From the NCBI RefSeq assembly GCF_003569745.1, contig NZ_AP018498.1, positions 1,339,001-1,403,000 on the forward strand: a stretch of 64,000 bases of DNA, given 5' to 3'. A program made the translations under genes and the position numbers. Positions 42,866 through 51,835 of this stretch are shown here, piece by piece (position 1 is the stretch's first letter; each line of letters begins with the position of its first letter). Source of the stretch: Altererythrobacter sp. B11. Lineage in GTDB: Bacteria > Pseudomonadota > Alphaproteobacteria > Sphingomonadales > Sphingomonadaceae. The notes under the pieces are model-generated. The model ran no database searches, had not been told where the DNA came from, and saw nothing but the letters and a program-made list of their open reading frames with translations.

Positions 42866-44263
42866 TTATTGCCACCCGCCGCCAAGCGCCTTGTAAAGGG
42901 CGATGGCGGCGGCCGAGTGCGCAGCGCGTGCCTGCACGTCCTGAGCCTGCGCGTCCATGAGGGCGAGCCGCGCCTGTTCGAGTTCGAGCCGGCTGTCTTC
43001 CCCCCGATCCGCACGCAGTTGCGCCAGGGCGAAAGCATCCTGCCGGCGTTGCAGCGCGTTCCGCGCGGCCTCTGCCGCGGCACTGGCTGCGGCGAAGCGG
43101 TTGGCGGCGCTTTCGCTATCCGACAGCGCGCCGATCACCGCTGCCTCATAGCGGGCCGCTGCGGCATCCGCCCGCGCATCGGCGGCGCGTACCTGCGCGC
43201 GGATGGTGCCGAGTGAGAAGATCGGCCAGCGGAAGCTGGGCCCCACTGAATAGCGGGTGCTTGCGCCGTCGGGCAGGTCGTCCAGGCTCTGCGCCTGCTG
43301 CCCCACGCTGCCCAGCAGCGAGAAGCTGGGGTAGAGATCGGCGGTGGCTACGCCCACAGCGGCCGTGGCGGCGGCCAGTTCGCGCTCCGCCCGGCGGATG
43401 TCGGGGCGGCGTTCGAGCAGTTCGGACCGTACACCGCTGGCGATCACCGGCGGAGCTTGCGGGATTCCACCGGCGCTCGCGCGGAGTTCCGGCACCAGCG
43501 CTTCGGGCGTCGCGCCGGTGAGCACGGCGAGACGGTATTCGCTGCCGGCCACATCCGCTTCGGCATTCTTCACCGCCGCCCGGGCCGCTTCGGCAGAGGA
43601 TGCGGCGCGATCGGCCTCCATCCGGTTGGTTTCCCCCGCACTGGCCAGCAATGCGGTGAGCTGCGCGATCTGTGCTGCGGCGCGAGCCTGCTCCTCGGCC
43701 ACGCGGAGCCGGGCCTGCGCGGCGCGGTAATCGAGGTAGCTGCGCGCCACCTCCGCTGCCAGCACCACCTGCGCATCGCGCGCCGCCCACATCGCCGCCT
43801 GCTCGCGCGCGGCGGCGCCCTCGATCTCGCGACTGGTCCGGCCCCACAGATCGATCTCCCAGCTGGCGTCGAAGCCGACATCGAACAGCGGGAACTGCGG
43901 TTCGAAGCCGGGGATGCGCGCGACGGGGATCTGCCCGTTCTCGCTCAGCCGGTTCTCCGTGGCGCTGGCATTGGCGCTGCCCTGCGGCAGCCGCCCGCCC
44001 TGCGCAGCCTCGCGCATGGCGCGGGCTTCGGCCAGGCGCGCGGTGGCCTCTGCAAGGTTCGGGCTGTTGCGAAAGGCGCGTGCCACCAGCCCGGTCAACA
44101 CCGGATCGCCAAACCGCTCCCACCATTGCGGATCGACGTCCCCCGGTGCCGCCGCTTCGAGCCAGTCCGCGGACATGGCGGCTTGGGGGCGCTGGTAGTC
44201 CGGCCCGACGGTGCAGCCGGTGAGCAGGACCAGAAGAAGGGGCGGGGCGAAGCGGATACGCAT
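42866..44263 (-). CDS. Outer-membrane efflux lipoprotein, NodT type (ABC exporter)
   Basis: Predicted 465-residue outer-membrane channel. Signal MRIRFAPPLLLVLLTGC with lipobox LTGC (Cys17), VGPDYQRPQ, and two OEP domains containing LLERRPDIRRAERELAAATAAVG and VATADLYPSFSLLGSVGQQ. It ends ALYKALGGGW, the standard NodT ending. It lies three bases after the ABC permease gene, so it probably supplies the outer-membrane duct for the YbhGFSR-type exporter. It is a separate protein from the RND channel it faces, 16 bases away. Confidence 0.95.
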   Translation of the reverse strand: MRIRFAPPLLLVLLTGCTVGPDYQRPQAAMSADWLEAAAPGDVDPQWWERFGDPVLTGLVARAFRNSPNLAEATARLAEARAMREAAQGGRLPQGSANASATENRLSENGQIPVARIPGFEPQFPLFDVGFDASWEIDLWGRTSREIEGAAAREQAAMWAARDAQVVLAAEVARSYLDYRAAQARLRVAEEQARAAAQIAQLTALLASAGETNRMEADRAASSAEAARAAVKNAEADVAGSEYRLAVLTGATPEALVPELRASAGGIPQAPPVIASGVRSELLERRPDIRRAERELAAATAAVGVATADLYPSFSLLGSVGQQAQSLDDLPDGASTRYSVGPSFRWPIFSLGTIRAQVRAADARADAAAARYEAAVIGALSDSESAANRFAAASAAAEAARNALQRRQDAFALAQLRADRGEDSRLELEQARLALMDAQAQDVQARAAHSAAAIALYKALGGGWQ

Positions 44264-44266
44264 GTC

Positions 44267-45361
44267 TTACTCCATTCGCGCGCGAAACAGCCGGCCGGCA
44301 GCCGTGAGGGTGGCAACAGCGATCAGCGCCAATGGCCACAACTGCCGGAACACCGCGCCGGCGGGCAGATCCTTGAGGAACAGGCCCTGCACAACCGTGA
44401 GGAAGTAGCGCGCCGGATCGAGATAGGTGATCGGCTGAAGCCAGTGCGGCATGTTCTCGATCGGGCTGGCGTAGCCAGACAGCAGCATCAGCGGCACGGT
44501 GACGGCAAAGGCGCCGAGGAAGCTCTGCTGCTGCGTCATCGACAGGGACGAAACGAACAGGCCGATCCCCACCAGCGAGAACATGTACAGCACCAGCGAG
44601 GGGAAGAAGAGCAGCAGCGAACCGGTGTAGGGTACGCCGAACACCAGCTGCGCCAGGATGAGGAACAGCGTGCCGTTGAACATGCCCACCAGCACCGGCG
44701 GCACCACCTTCCCGGCCAGGATCTCATGCGCGCGCAGGGGCGACACCAGCAATTGATCGAAAGTGCCCAGCTCCCGCTCCCGCGAAACCGTCTGGCTGGT
44801 GATGGCGATGCCCGCGATCGAGGTGATGATCACGATCAGCCCCGGCAGGGTGAACCATTTGAAGTCGAGCGCCGGATTGAACCAGTTGGTCACTTCCACC
44901 CCGCCGCCGGATAGCTGCGCCACGGCTTCGCGGTTCATCTGCCCGGCGATCTGCGCGATATAGCCGTTGACGATCTGCGCGGCGTTGGACCGCCGCCCGT
45001 CCAGCACCAGCCCCACCTGCGCGGGTTCCCCCCGGTCGAGCCGGGCATCGAAATCGGGTTCGATCACCAGCGCCGCAATTACCGCCTGCCGGTCGATCGC
45101 GCGCTCCACCTCCGCCGTGGAATGGAGATAGGCCACCTGCCGGAAGTTCGGGCTGCCTTCGATTCGCTGCACCAGTTCCGCCGCATGCGCGCCCTGCGAC
45201 TGATCGAACACCGCGACCTGCACATTGCTGACATCCAGCGTCGTCGCGAAGGTGAAGACGAACAATTGCATCAGCGGTGGAAACACCAGCACGATGCGCG
45301 CCTTGGGATCGCGCAGCAGCGACCAGATTTCCTTCACGATCATCGCCTGCAGCCGCCGCAT
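44267..45361 (-). CDS. ABC-2 type exporter permease (YbhR-like)
   Basis: Predicted 364-residue inner-membrane permease of the ABC-2 family. One N-terminal helix is followed by a periplasmic domain (about 45-175), then five C-terminal helices with SQTVSRERELGTFDQLLVSP (the ABC-2 coupling segment) and LLSGYASPIENMPHWLQPIT followed by LDPARYFLTVVQGLFLKD. The frame is open to 45874, but ATG at 45361 overlaps the upstream permease stop (TGATG) and gives family length. Forms a heterodimer with the product of 45361-46491. Confidence 0.93.
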   Translation of the reverse strand: MRRLQAMIVKEIWSLLRDPKARIVLVFPPLMQLFVFTFATTLDVSNVQVAVFDQSQGAHAAELVQRIEGSPNFRQVAYLHSTAEVERAIDRQAVIAALVIEPDFDARLDRGEPAQVGLVLDGRRSNAAQIVNGYIAQIAGQMNREAVAQLSGGGVEVTNWFNPALDFKWFTLPGLIVIITSIAGIAITSQTVSRERELGTFDQLLVSPLRAHEILAGKVVPPVLVGMFNGTLFLILAQLVFGVPYTGSLLLFFPSLVLYMFSLVGIGLFVSSLSMTQQQSFLGAFAVTVPLMLLSGYASPIENMPHWLQPITYLDPARYFLTVVQGLFLKDLPAGAVFRQLWPLALIAVATLTAAGRLFRARME

Positions 45362-46491
45362 CAGTCGAGGCTCCGGCGGGTTACGCGGAAGGAGAGCGCG
45401 AAGAACAGCGCGCCGAAGCCCAGCATGGCAGCCATGTTGGGCAGGAATTGCGACCAGATGTCCCCCGTCAGGAAGATCGTCTGCAGCGAGGGGATCAGGT
45501 AGCGTGCCGGCACGATATAGGTCAGCGCCTGGATCGGCGGCGGCATGGAGGAAATCTCGTACACGAAACCGGATAGGAGGAAGGTCGGCAGGAAGCTGGT
45601 GAGCAGCGCCACCTGGCTGGCGACGAACTGGTTCTTCGTGGCCGAGGAAATCAGCAGCCCCATGCCCAGTGCGGGCATCAGGAATGTGGCGGCCACGACA
45701 TAGAGCGCCAGGATCGATCCGCGGAACGGCAGGCCGAAGATCGTGACGCCGATCACGGTGCAGAGCGTCATCGAGGCGAGCGCGAGGAGGAAGTAGGGCA
45801 GGATCTTGCTGGCGATGAACTCCGTCATGGAGACCGGCGTCGCCATGATCGCCTCCATCGTTCCCCGTTCCCATTCGCGCGCGACCACGAGCGCGGTCAG
45901 CAGCGTTCCGATCATCGTCATCACTGTGGCGATGGAGCCCGGCACGAGAAAATAGCGGCTCTTGAGCCCGGGGTTGAACCAGTAGCGCGAGCTTATCTCC
46001 ACCTGCGGAGTGGGCGGCGCGCCGGCCAGCGGATCGTCGTCCAGCCAGGTCTGGAAGACGCCCTGCGCATGGGAGGAGACGAAGGTCGCCATATTGGGCT
46101 GCGATCCATCGGTGATCACCTGCATGGACGGCAGGCGGCCGCGGGCCAGATCGCGCCCGAACTCCTGCGGGATGACGATGATCCCGCGAATTGCGCCTTC
46201 GACCATGGCGCGGCGCGCCGGTTGCCGGCTGCGCATGATCTGCGGCGCGAAATAGGGGGAGGCGGCGAAACTGCCCGCCAGCGACTGGGCGGCAGGGCTG
46301 TCATCCTCCAGCACCAGCGCCACCTTGGTTTCCGACGTATCCAGCGAGACGGCATAGCCGAACAGGAACAGCAGCAGCAGCGGCATGGCGAGCGCGATCA
46401 GGAAGGTGGAGGGATCGCGCCTGATCTGGGCGAATTCCTTGCGCACCATCGCAGCAAGGCGGCGCTTGCTGAAGCGGTCCGGCCCGCTCAT
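45361..46491 (-). CDS. ABC-2 type exporter permease (YbhS-like)
   Basis: Predicted 376-residue ABC-2 permease. Same architecture as its neighbour: N-terminal helix at about 28-48 (FLIALAMPLLLLFLFGYAVS), a long periplasmic domain, then five helices with VAREWERGTMEAIMATPVSM and FLLSGFVYEISSMPPPIQAL followed by IVPARYLIPSLQTIFL. Overlaps the ATPase gene by four bases and the other permease by one. Confidence 0.94.
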   Translation of the reverse strand: MSGPDRFSKRRLAAMVRKEFAQIRRDPSTFLIALAMPLLLLFLFGYAVSLDTSETKVALVLEDDSPAAQSLAGSFAASPYFAPQIMRSRQPARRAMVEGAIRGIIVIPQEFGRDLARGRLPSMQVITDGSQPNMATFVSSHAQGVFQTWLDDDPLAGAPPTPQVEISSRYWFNPGLKSRYFLVPGSIATVMTMIGTLLTALVVAREWERGTMEAIMATPVSMTEFIASKILPYFLLALASMTLCTVIGVTIFGLPFRGSILALYVVAATFLMPALGMGLLISSATKNQFVASQVALLTSFLPTFLLSGFVYEISSMPPPIQALTYIVPARYLIPSLQTIFLTGDIWSQFLPNMAAMLGFGALFFALSFRVTRRSLD

Positions 46492-48227
46492 GCCGCTTCG
46501 CGTCCTTGCGGATCGCCCTCCTGCTCGCTCGCCTCGATCAGGGCGATGAAGGCGTCTTCCATGGTTGGGTCAGCCTTGCCGGAGATTTCGGCTGCATGTT
46601 CCTTAAGCTCGTCGGGGGTGCCGGTGGCGATCTGTTCGCCGCGGTAGATCAGCGAGACACCGTCGCAATATTCCGCCTCGTCCATGAAATGGGTGGTGAC
46701 GAGAACGGTCACCCCCTTTTCGACCAGCCCGTTGATATGCGTCCAGAACTCGCGCCGCGTCACCGGGTCCACGCCTGAGGTCGGCTCGTCGAGGAATAGC
46801 ACGGGCGGTTCGTGCATCACCGCGCAGGCGAGGGCGAGCCGCTGCTTGAAGCCCAGGGGCAGGGCGGCAGCGTTCTGGTCCAGCCTGTCACCCAGGGCGA
46901 AGATCTCGATCATGGCCTGCTTGGCGCGGCGCGCGTCGGCGCGCGAGAGGTTGTAGGCGCCGGCGAAGAAGTCGAGGTTCTGCGCAACGCTGAGTTCGCC
47001 ATAGAGCGAGAACTTCTGCGCCATGTAACCCAGCGAACCGCGTGCTTCGGCGGCCGACTTGCGCAGGTCGTTGCCCGCCACGGAGCCGGTGCCGTCCGTG
47101 GGGCTGAGCAGGCCGCACAGCATCTTGAAGGTGGTCGATTTGCCCGCCCCATTCGGACCGAGCAGGCCGTAGATCTGCCCCTGCGGAATGGCGAAGCGCA
47201 TATCGCGGGCGGCTGTAAAGCTGCCGAAGCGCTTGGTGAGGCCGTTGGCCTCGATCGCCGGCCGCCCTTCATCGGGGATGGTGCGATAATGTTCGGCCAG
47301 CGGGCTCGATCCGCCGGGGCCGCCGCCAAGGATTTCGATGAAGCCGTCCTCGAAACGCGCCGGAAGTCGTGAGGCCTGCGTATCCGGCCCGGCCTCGAAA
47401 TCACCCGCCGCGGGGAGCGGGCGATCGTCGGCTGCCAGCAGGCGGACCGAGCGGCCGTGGATCGAGCCGTCGATAATGTCGTCGCGGTCGAGCACCCGGC
47501 GCAGGAAGTCGCGTCGGCGCCCTTCGAAGCCGGTCACCTGGATGATCCGGCCTTCCACCCGGCCGGTCAGTTCGCCCGGCGCGCCTTCGAACAGCAGCTT
47601 GCCTTCGTTGAGGAGATAGACCTTGTCGCATTTCTCCGCCTCGTCGAGATAGGCGGTGGACCACAGGATCGCGATGTCCTGCTGGGTCAGGTCCTGCACC
47701 ATCGCCCAAAGCTCGCGCCGCGAGATCGGATCGACGCCAACCCCCGGCTCGTCCAGCAGCATCAGCCGCGGCGTGCGCACGAGCGTGCAGGCGAGGCCGA
47801 GCTTCTGCTTCATCCCGCCTGAGAGATTACCAGCCAGCCGGTCCTGAAAGCGCGCGAGATCGGTGAAATCCAGCAGCCTCTTGAAGGTCTCTTCGTGTTC
47901 CTCCTTCGGCAGCGCGCGCAGTTCGGCATAAAGATCGAGATTTTCGCGCACCGTCAGGTCTTCATAGAGGCCGAAGCGTTGCGGCATGTAGCCCAGCTGA
48001 TCGAGCTGCTGCGCGGGCGGGCTCCCCAGAATGCTCACCTCGCCCGCATCCGGCGCCATCAGCCCGGCAAGCAGGCGGATCAGCGTGGTCTTGCCGGCGC
48101 CATCGGGGCCCACGAGGCCGGTGATCCGCCCCGGCTCAACGGCGAGGGAAACGCTGTCGAGCGCCGGCGCGGCGGCGCCGGGAAAGCGCTTCACCAGATC
48201 GCTGGCAGTGGCGACGGGATCGGCCAT
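46488..48227 (-). CDS. ybhF: Duplicated ABC exporter ATPase (YbhF-like)
   Basis: Predicted 579-residue protein with two fused ATP-binding domains. Domain 1 has Walker A GPDGAGKT (about 40), signature NLSGGMKQ and Walker B LMLLDEP. Domain 2 has Walker A GPNGAGKS (about 360), a degenerate signature ALPLGFKQ and Walker B VLFLDEPTSGVDP. Length and fused layout match E. coli YbhF (578). The frame extends to 48803 but ATG at 48227, 11 bases after the adaptor stop, begins the real domain. Confidence 0.94.
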   Translation of the reverse strand: MADPVATASDLVKRFPGAAAPALDSVSLAVEPGRITGLVGPDGAGKTTLIRLLAGLMAPDAGEVSILGSPPAQQLDQLGYMPQRFGLYEDLTVRENLDLYAELRALPKEEHEETFKRLLDFTDLARFQDRLAGNLSGGMKQKLGLACTLVRTPRLMLLDEPGVGVDPISRRELWAMVQDLTQQDIAILWSTAYLDEAEKCDKVYLLNEGKLLFEGAPGELTGRVEGRIIQVTGFEGRRRDFLRRVLDRDDIIDGSIHGRSVRLLAADDRPLPAAGDFEAGPDTQASRLPARFEDGFIEILGGGPGGSSPLAEHYRTIPDEGRPAIEANGLTKRFGSFTAARDMRFAIPQGQIYGLLGPNGAGKSTTFKMLCGLLSPTDGTGSVAGNDLRKSAAEARGSLGYMAQKFSLYGELSVAQNLDFFAGAYNLSRADARRAKQAMIEIFALGDRLDQNAAALPLGFKQRLALACAVMHEPPVLFLDEPTSGVDPVTRREFWTHINGLVEKGVTVLVTTHFMDEAEYCDGVSLIYRGEQIATGTPDELKEHAAEISGKADPTMEDAFIALIEASEQEGDPQGREAA

Positions 48228-48238
48228 GGCCCCGGCTT

Positions 48239-49246
48239 TCAGCGTCGCGGAGCCGCGGCGTTCGGCTTGGGAACGAGGATGGTGACGGGCTGCCCCTGCC
48301 GCAGCGCATTGTCCGGATCGTCCACTACGATGCGCAGCCGATAGACGAGATCGGTGCGCAGATCCTCGGTCTGCACCGTCTTGGGCGTGAACTCCGCCTG
48401 AGGCGAGATATAGCCGATCCGCCCATGATAGACCTTGGGATTGCCATCGGCCGTCACATTGACCTTCATGCCCGGTGCGATGCGCGAAAGATCGTCTTCC
48501 GCCACATAGGCGCGGACGCGCAGCGGGCGGGTGATGGACAGGGTGAGCACGGTCTGTCCCGCGGCCACAATGGCGCCGGGCTCTTCCGCACGGGTCATGA
48601 TCGTGCCGGGCAGCGGCGCCGTCAGCTTCGTATCGTCGAGATTGATTTCCACGCTGCGGCGGGCGGCCAGGGCCGATTGCAGCTGCGCCTCCGCCGCCTC
48701 GATCTCCTCCGGGCGGGCGCCGGTGGCGAGCTTGGAATAGGTCTCGCGCGCCTCCCGCAACTGCGCCTGGGCCTGATCGCGTGCGGCCAATGTCGCCTGC
48801 CACACCTCGCGGCTGATCGCGCCCGGCGCCACCAGCGGTTCACGCCGGTCGACATCCTGCTGCGTCTTGCGGAACGCGGCCTCCGCAGCCGTGACGGCCG
48901 CCCGGGCGCTCGCCACGTCCTGCGCGCGGCTGCCGTTGCGCAACTGGGCCAGCTGGGCGCGGGCACCGGCGACAGCGGCATCGGCTTCCGCCGCGCGGGC
49001 GCCGGTGGGGGCGGGATCGAGCGAGGCGAGCGGCTGGCCCTGTGCGACCTCGTCGCCTTCCTCCACCGCGATTGCGGCGATCCGCCCGCCCGTGCGGAAC
49101 GCGAGATCGACCTTGCGAATGTCCACATTGCCATAGAGCTGCAGCGGCCCGTTGGGATCGGGCGCGAGCAGACCGAAGCCGCTGGTCGCATAGGCCGCGA
49201 TGGCCAGCGCTGCCACGGCCACGCCGGCGATCACACGCTTTTTCAT
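48239..49246 (-). CDS. ybhG: HlyD-family adaptor of the ABC exporter (YbhG-like)
   Basis: Predicted 335-residue periplasmic adaptor with an N-terminal anchor (MKKRVIAGVAVAALAIAAYA). It has LYGNVDIRKVDLAFRTGGRI (the YbhG/HlyD_D23 start), a coiled coil (about 85-195) and TKLTAPLPGTIMTRAEEPGA. It ends in the barrel region with DNALRQGQPVTILVP. ATG overlaps the cecR-like stop by four bases. The operon order regulator-adaptor-ATPase-permease-permease equals cecR-ybhGFSR of E. coli. Confidence 0.93.
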   Translation of the reverse strand: MKKRVIAGVAVAALAIAAYATSGFGLLAPDPNGPLQLYGNVDIRKVDLAFRTGGRIAAIAVEEGDEVAQGQPLASLDPAPTGARAAEADAAVAGARAQLAQLRNGSRAQDVASARAAVTAAEAAFRKTQQDVDRREPLVAPGAISREVWQATLAARDQAQAQLREARETYSKLATGARPEEIEAAEAQLQSALAARRSVEINLDDTKLTAPLPGTIMTRAEEPGAIVAAGQTVLTLSITRPLRVRAYVAEDDLSRIAPGMKVNVTADGNPKVYHGRIGYISPQAEFTPKTVQTEDLRTDLVYRLRIVVDDPDNALRQGQPVTILVPKPNAAAPRR

Positions 49247-49866
49247 TCCGGTTTCTCCGCATCGAGAATGGCGATCGTGTTGGCACGCAGGCGCTGCCGC
49301 AGAAGCGCGGCTTCGGCCTCGCCGATGTCCCTCACTTCCAGCGCCTTGCACAGCGAGGCGCGGCCAGCGCGCATGATCATCGCCTGCCCGAAGATCAGCA
49401 GCGCCATCATGCGCAGTTCGCGGCCCGGTCGGGCGGTGCAGACGCGGGCGAGCAGCGCTTCGGCGCCGCGCACCAGCGGTTCCATCCCGCCGCGCCACAG
49501 GCGTTCAAAGGCTTCGGTCGGCTCAAGCTGCTCGCGCACGATGAAGCGCGCCCAATTGGCGGTGCTGGGGTGCAGCAGCATGGCTGCCAGACCGTCGATG
49601 ATCAGCAGCAGCCGGTCGCGCGCGTCTTCGCGGGAGAGGGCGGCGGCATCGTGGAAGAGGACGAAGGCGTGCGATTGCCGCTCGCGGATCTGTTCCGCAA
49701 TATATTCCGCGCAGGCGAGATACAGCCCCTCCTTGCCGCCGAAATGATAGGTGATGGAGGACATGGCCGTGCCCGCCGCCGCCGCGATGTCGCGCGTGCT
49801 GGCGCCGTCGAATCCCCGCCGGCCGAAGAGGTCTATCGCCATATCCAGCAGAGTCTCGCGAGCCAT
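49243..49866 (-). CDS. cecR: TetR-family regulator, CecR (YbiH) type
   Basis: Predicted 207-residue repressor. Helix-turn-helix: LLDMAIDLFGRRGFDGASTR then DIAAAAGTAMSSITYHFGGK. The C-terminal domain (about 75-195) is of the CecR/YbiH (DUF1956) kind, e.g. NWARFIVREQLEPTEAFERL. It heads the ybhGFSR-type operon, as cecR does in E. coli, where it also controls the exporter. A perfect palindrome 13 bases upstream of the start is the probable operator. Confidence 0.92.
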   Translation of the reverse strand: MARETLLDMAIDLFGRRGFDGASTRDIAAAAGTAMSSITYHFGGKEGLYLACAEYIAEQIRERQSHAFVLFHDAAALSREDARDRLLLIIDGLAAMLLHPSTANWARFIVREQLEPTEAFERLWRGGMEPLVRGAEALLARVCTARPGRELRMMALLIFGQAMIMRAGRASLCKALEVRDIGEAEAALLRQRLRANTIAILDAEKPE

Positions 49867-49878
49867 TCGGAAGAACTA

Positions 49879-49894
49879 GTTCGTTCGAACGAAC
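49879..49894. promoter_or_regulatory. Perfect palindromic operator of the cecR-ybhGFSR-type operon
   Basis: GTTCGTTCGAACGAAC is a perfect 16-base palindrome located 13-28 bases upstream of the CecR-type start codon. A TetR-family dimer would bind such a site and block its own operon. The opposite side of the palindrome is the end of the MacB-like gene, so it serves one promoter only. Confidence 0.8.
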
Positions 49895-49907
49895 AAGGCA
49901 AGCGCCT

Positions 49908-51119
49908 CTACTCGTGCCGCAAGGCCTCGATCGGATCCAGCCGCGAGGCGCGGCGGGCGGGATAATAGCCGAAGGCGACCCCCATCAGCGCGGAGAACAG
50001 GAAGCTGATCACATTCACCACCGGATCGAAGACATAGGGAATCTCGAACGCGGTGGAGAGCGAAAGCGACAACACGAAGGCGAGGCCGATGCCCACCAGT
50101 CCGCCGAAGCAGCAGAGCACCACCGCTTCGGTCAGGAACTGCAATTGTACTTCCCTTGCAAGGGCGCCAATGGCCAGTCGTATACCGATTTCACGGGTGC
50201 GTTCGGTCACCGAAACCAGCATGATGTTCATGATGCCGATGCCGCCCACCAGCAGGCTGATGGCCGCGATGGCGGCCACCATGGCGGTGAGCGTACCGGT
50301 GACCGAGGAAATCGCATCGTTGACCTGCGCGGTGTCGATGATGTTGAAATCGTTCTCCTGCCCCGGCTGCAGCAAACGCCGTTCACGCAGCAGATCGACC
50401 AGCGAGCTCTGGATCCCCGCGCTGGAATAGGCGCTGTCATACTTCACGATGAAATATTGCAGGTCCGAATTGCCGGTGAAGCGCCGCTGCACCGTCTTCA
50501 GCGGCATGATCACCACATCGTCGGAATCCTGATTGTTCATCGCAGCGCCCTGGCCCCGCTCCGCCAGCACACCGATCACGGTGCAGGAAACGTTGTCCAG
50601 CCGCAGATCCTCCCCGATCGGGTCCCATGCGGGCGGGAAGATCGCATCGCGCACCTTGATGCCGATCAGGCACACGCTCTTGCCGGCGGCCTCCTCCAGC
50701 TCCGAGAAGGAGCGGCCTTCCTCCACCTTGATCGATTGCCCGCGCAGGAAGGCGTTGTTCGCCCCCTGCACGGAAGTGGACCAGTTCTGCCCGTTGTGGA
50801 TCGCGGTGGCGCTGGCATTCACGCTGCCGGCGGCCTCCTCCACCCCGGCGATCTGGGTCGCCACTGCCCGCACATCAGTGTCATCGAAGGGGCGGCCGGG
50901 GCCGCGATCTGTCCGCACGGGGAAGACGATGAACACGTTGGAGCCGAGCGAGGAGATGTCGTCCTGCACCGAGGCCGTCACCCCGTTGCCGAGCGTCACC
51001 ATGGTGATGACCGCAGCGACGCCGATCACGATGCCCACGGTGGTGAGGAAGGAGCGCATCAGGTGGCGCCGTATCTCGCGCAGGGCGAGGAGGAAGGTGG
51101 CGCCCATCATGCCGAGCAT
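49908..51119 (-). CDS. MacB-like ABC permease (FtsX family)
   Basis: Predicted 403-residue membrane protein. N-terminal helix (about 21-44) in LMRSFLTTVGIVIGVAAVIT, a large periplasmic MacB-type core (about 50-270), then three C-terminal helices with SVTERTREIGIRLAIGALAR and GVAFGYYPARRASRLDPIEA, both hallmark sequences. The ATP-binding domain is a separate gene (51119), as in the split MacB/LolCD type. Predicted to drive the adjacent adaptor and outer-membrane channel; substrate unknown (macrolide, lipopeptide or siderophore in relatives). Confidence 0.95.
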   Translation of the reverse strand: MLGMMGATFLLALREIRRHLMRSFLTTVGIVIGVAAVITMVTLGNGVTASVQDDISSLGSNVFIVFPVRTDRGPGRPFDDTDVRAVATQIAGVEEAAGSVNASATAIHNGQNWSTSVQGANNAFLRGQSIKVEEGRSFSELEEAAGKSVCLIGIKVRDAIFPPAWDPIGEDLRLDNVSCTVIGVLAERGQGAAMNNQDSDDVVIMPLKTVQRRFTGNSDLQYFIVKYDSAYSSAGIQSSLVDLLRERRLLQPGQENDFNIIDTAQVNDAISSVTGTLTAMVAAIAAISLLVGGIGIMNIMLVSVTERTREIGIRLAIGALAREVQLQFLTEAVVLCCFGGLVGIGLAFVLSLSLSTAFEIPYVFDPVVNVISFLFSALMGVAFGYYPARRASRLDPIEALRHE

Positions 51120-51835
51120 CAGGCCGTCTCCCCTGCGCCGGCGCGCGATCCCTGCTCGATGCTTTCCACCAGCCCGTCGCGGAAATGCACGATGGTCTTC
51201 GCATATTCCGCCATTTCGTATTCATGGGTGACCATGAGCACGGTGATGCCGTCGCGATTGAGATCGGCCAGCAGCTTCATGATCTCGATCGACCGTTCGG
51301 TATCGAGATTGCCGGTGGGTTCGTCCGCCAGCAGCACGTCGGGCCCCGTCACCAGCGCGCGGGCGATCGCCACGCGCTGCTGCTGGCCGCCGGAAAGCTC
51401 CGCCGGGGTATGATCCGCCCAGGGGGCCAGGCCGACGAGATCGAGCGCCTTCATCGCCGCATCCCTGCGCACCGCTTTCCGCTCCCCGCGATAGAGCAGC
51501 GGCAGCTCCACATTCTCCAGCGCGCTGGTGCGGGCCAGCAGGTTGAAGCCCTGGAACACGAAGCCCAGATAGCGCCGCCGCAGCAGCGAGCGCTGGTCCC
51601 GATCGAGCGACTGCACCTCTATCCCGCGGAAGCGGAACACGCCGGAAGTGGGCGTGTCGAGGCAGCCGAGAATGTTCATCGTGGTCGATTTGCCGGAGCC
51701 GGACGGCCCCATCACGGCCACGAAATCCCCCCGCTGGATGGTGAGGTCCACGCCCTTCAGCGCCTGGAAGGCGGCGGCGCCGCGGCCGAACACCTTGGTG
51801 ATCCCGGACAGCTCGATGAGGGGGGGCTCGCTCAC
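51119..51835 (-). CDS. MacB/LolD-type ABC transporter ATPase
   Basis: Predicted 238-residue ATPase. Walker A GPSGSGKS (about 41-48), then TTMNILGCLDTPTSG; signature ELSGGQQQRVAIARAL; Walker B VLLADEPTGNLD; H-loop VTHEYEMAE. Full length for a single domain. GTG start at 51835 overlaps the adaptor stop. Overlaps the permease gene by one base (TGATG), so the two are made together. Confidence 0.96.
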   Translation of the reverse strand: MSEPPLIELSGITKVFGRGAAAFQALKGVDLTIQRGDFVAVMGPSGSGKSTTMNILGCLDTPTSGVFRFRGIEVQSLDRDQRSLLRRRYLGFVFQGFNLLARTSALENVELPLLYRGERKAVRRDAAMKALDLVGLAPWADHTPAELSGGQQQRVAIARALVTGPDVLLADEPTGNLDTERSIEIMKLLADLNRDGITVLMVTHEYEMAEYAKTIVHFRDGLVESIEQGSRAGAGETA

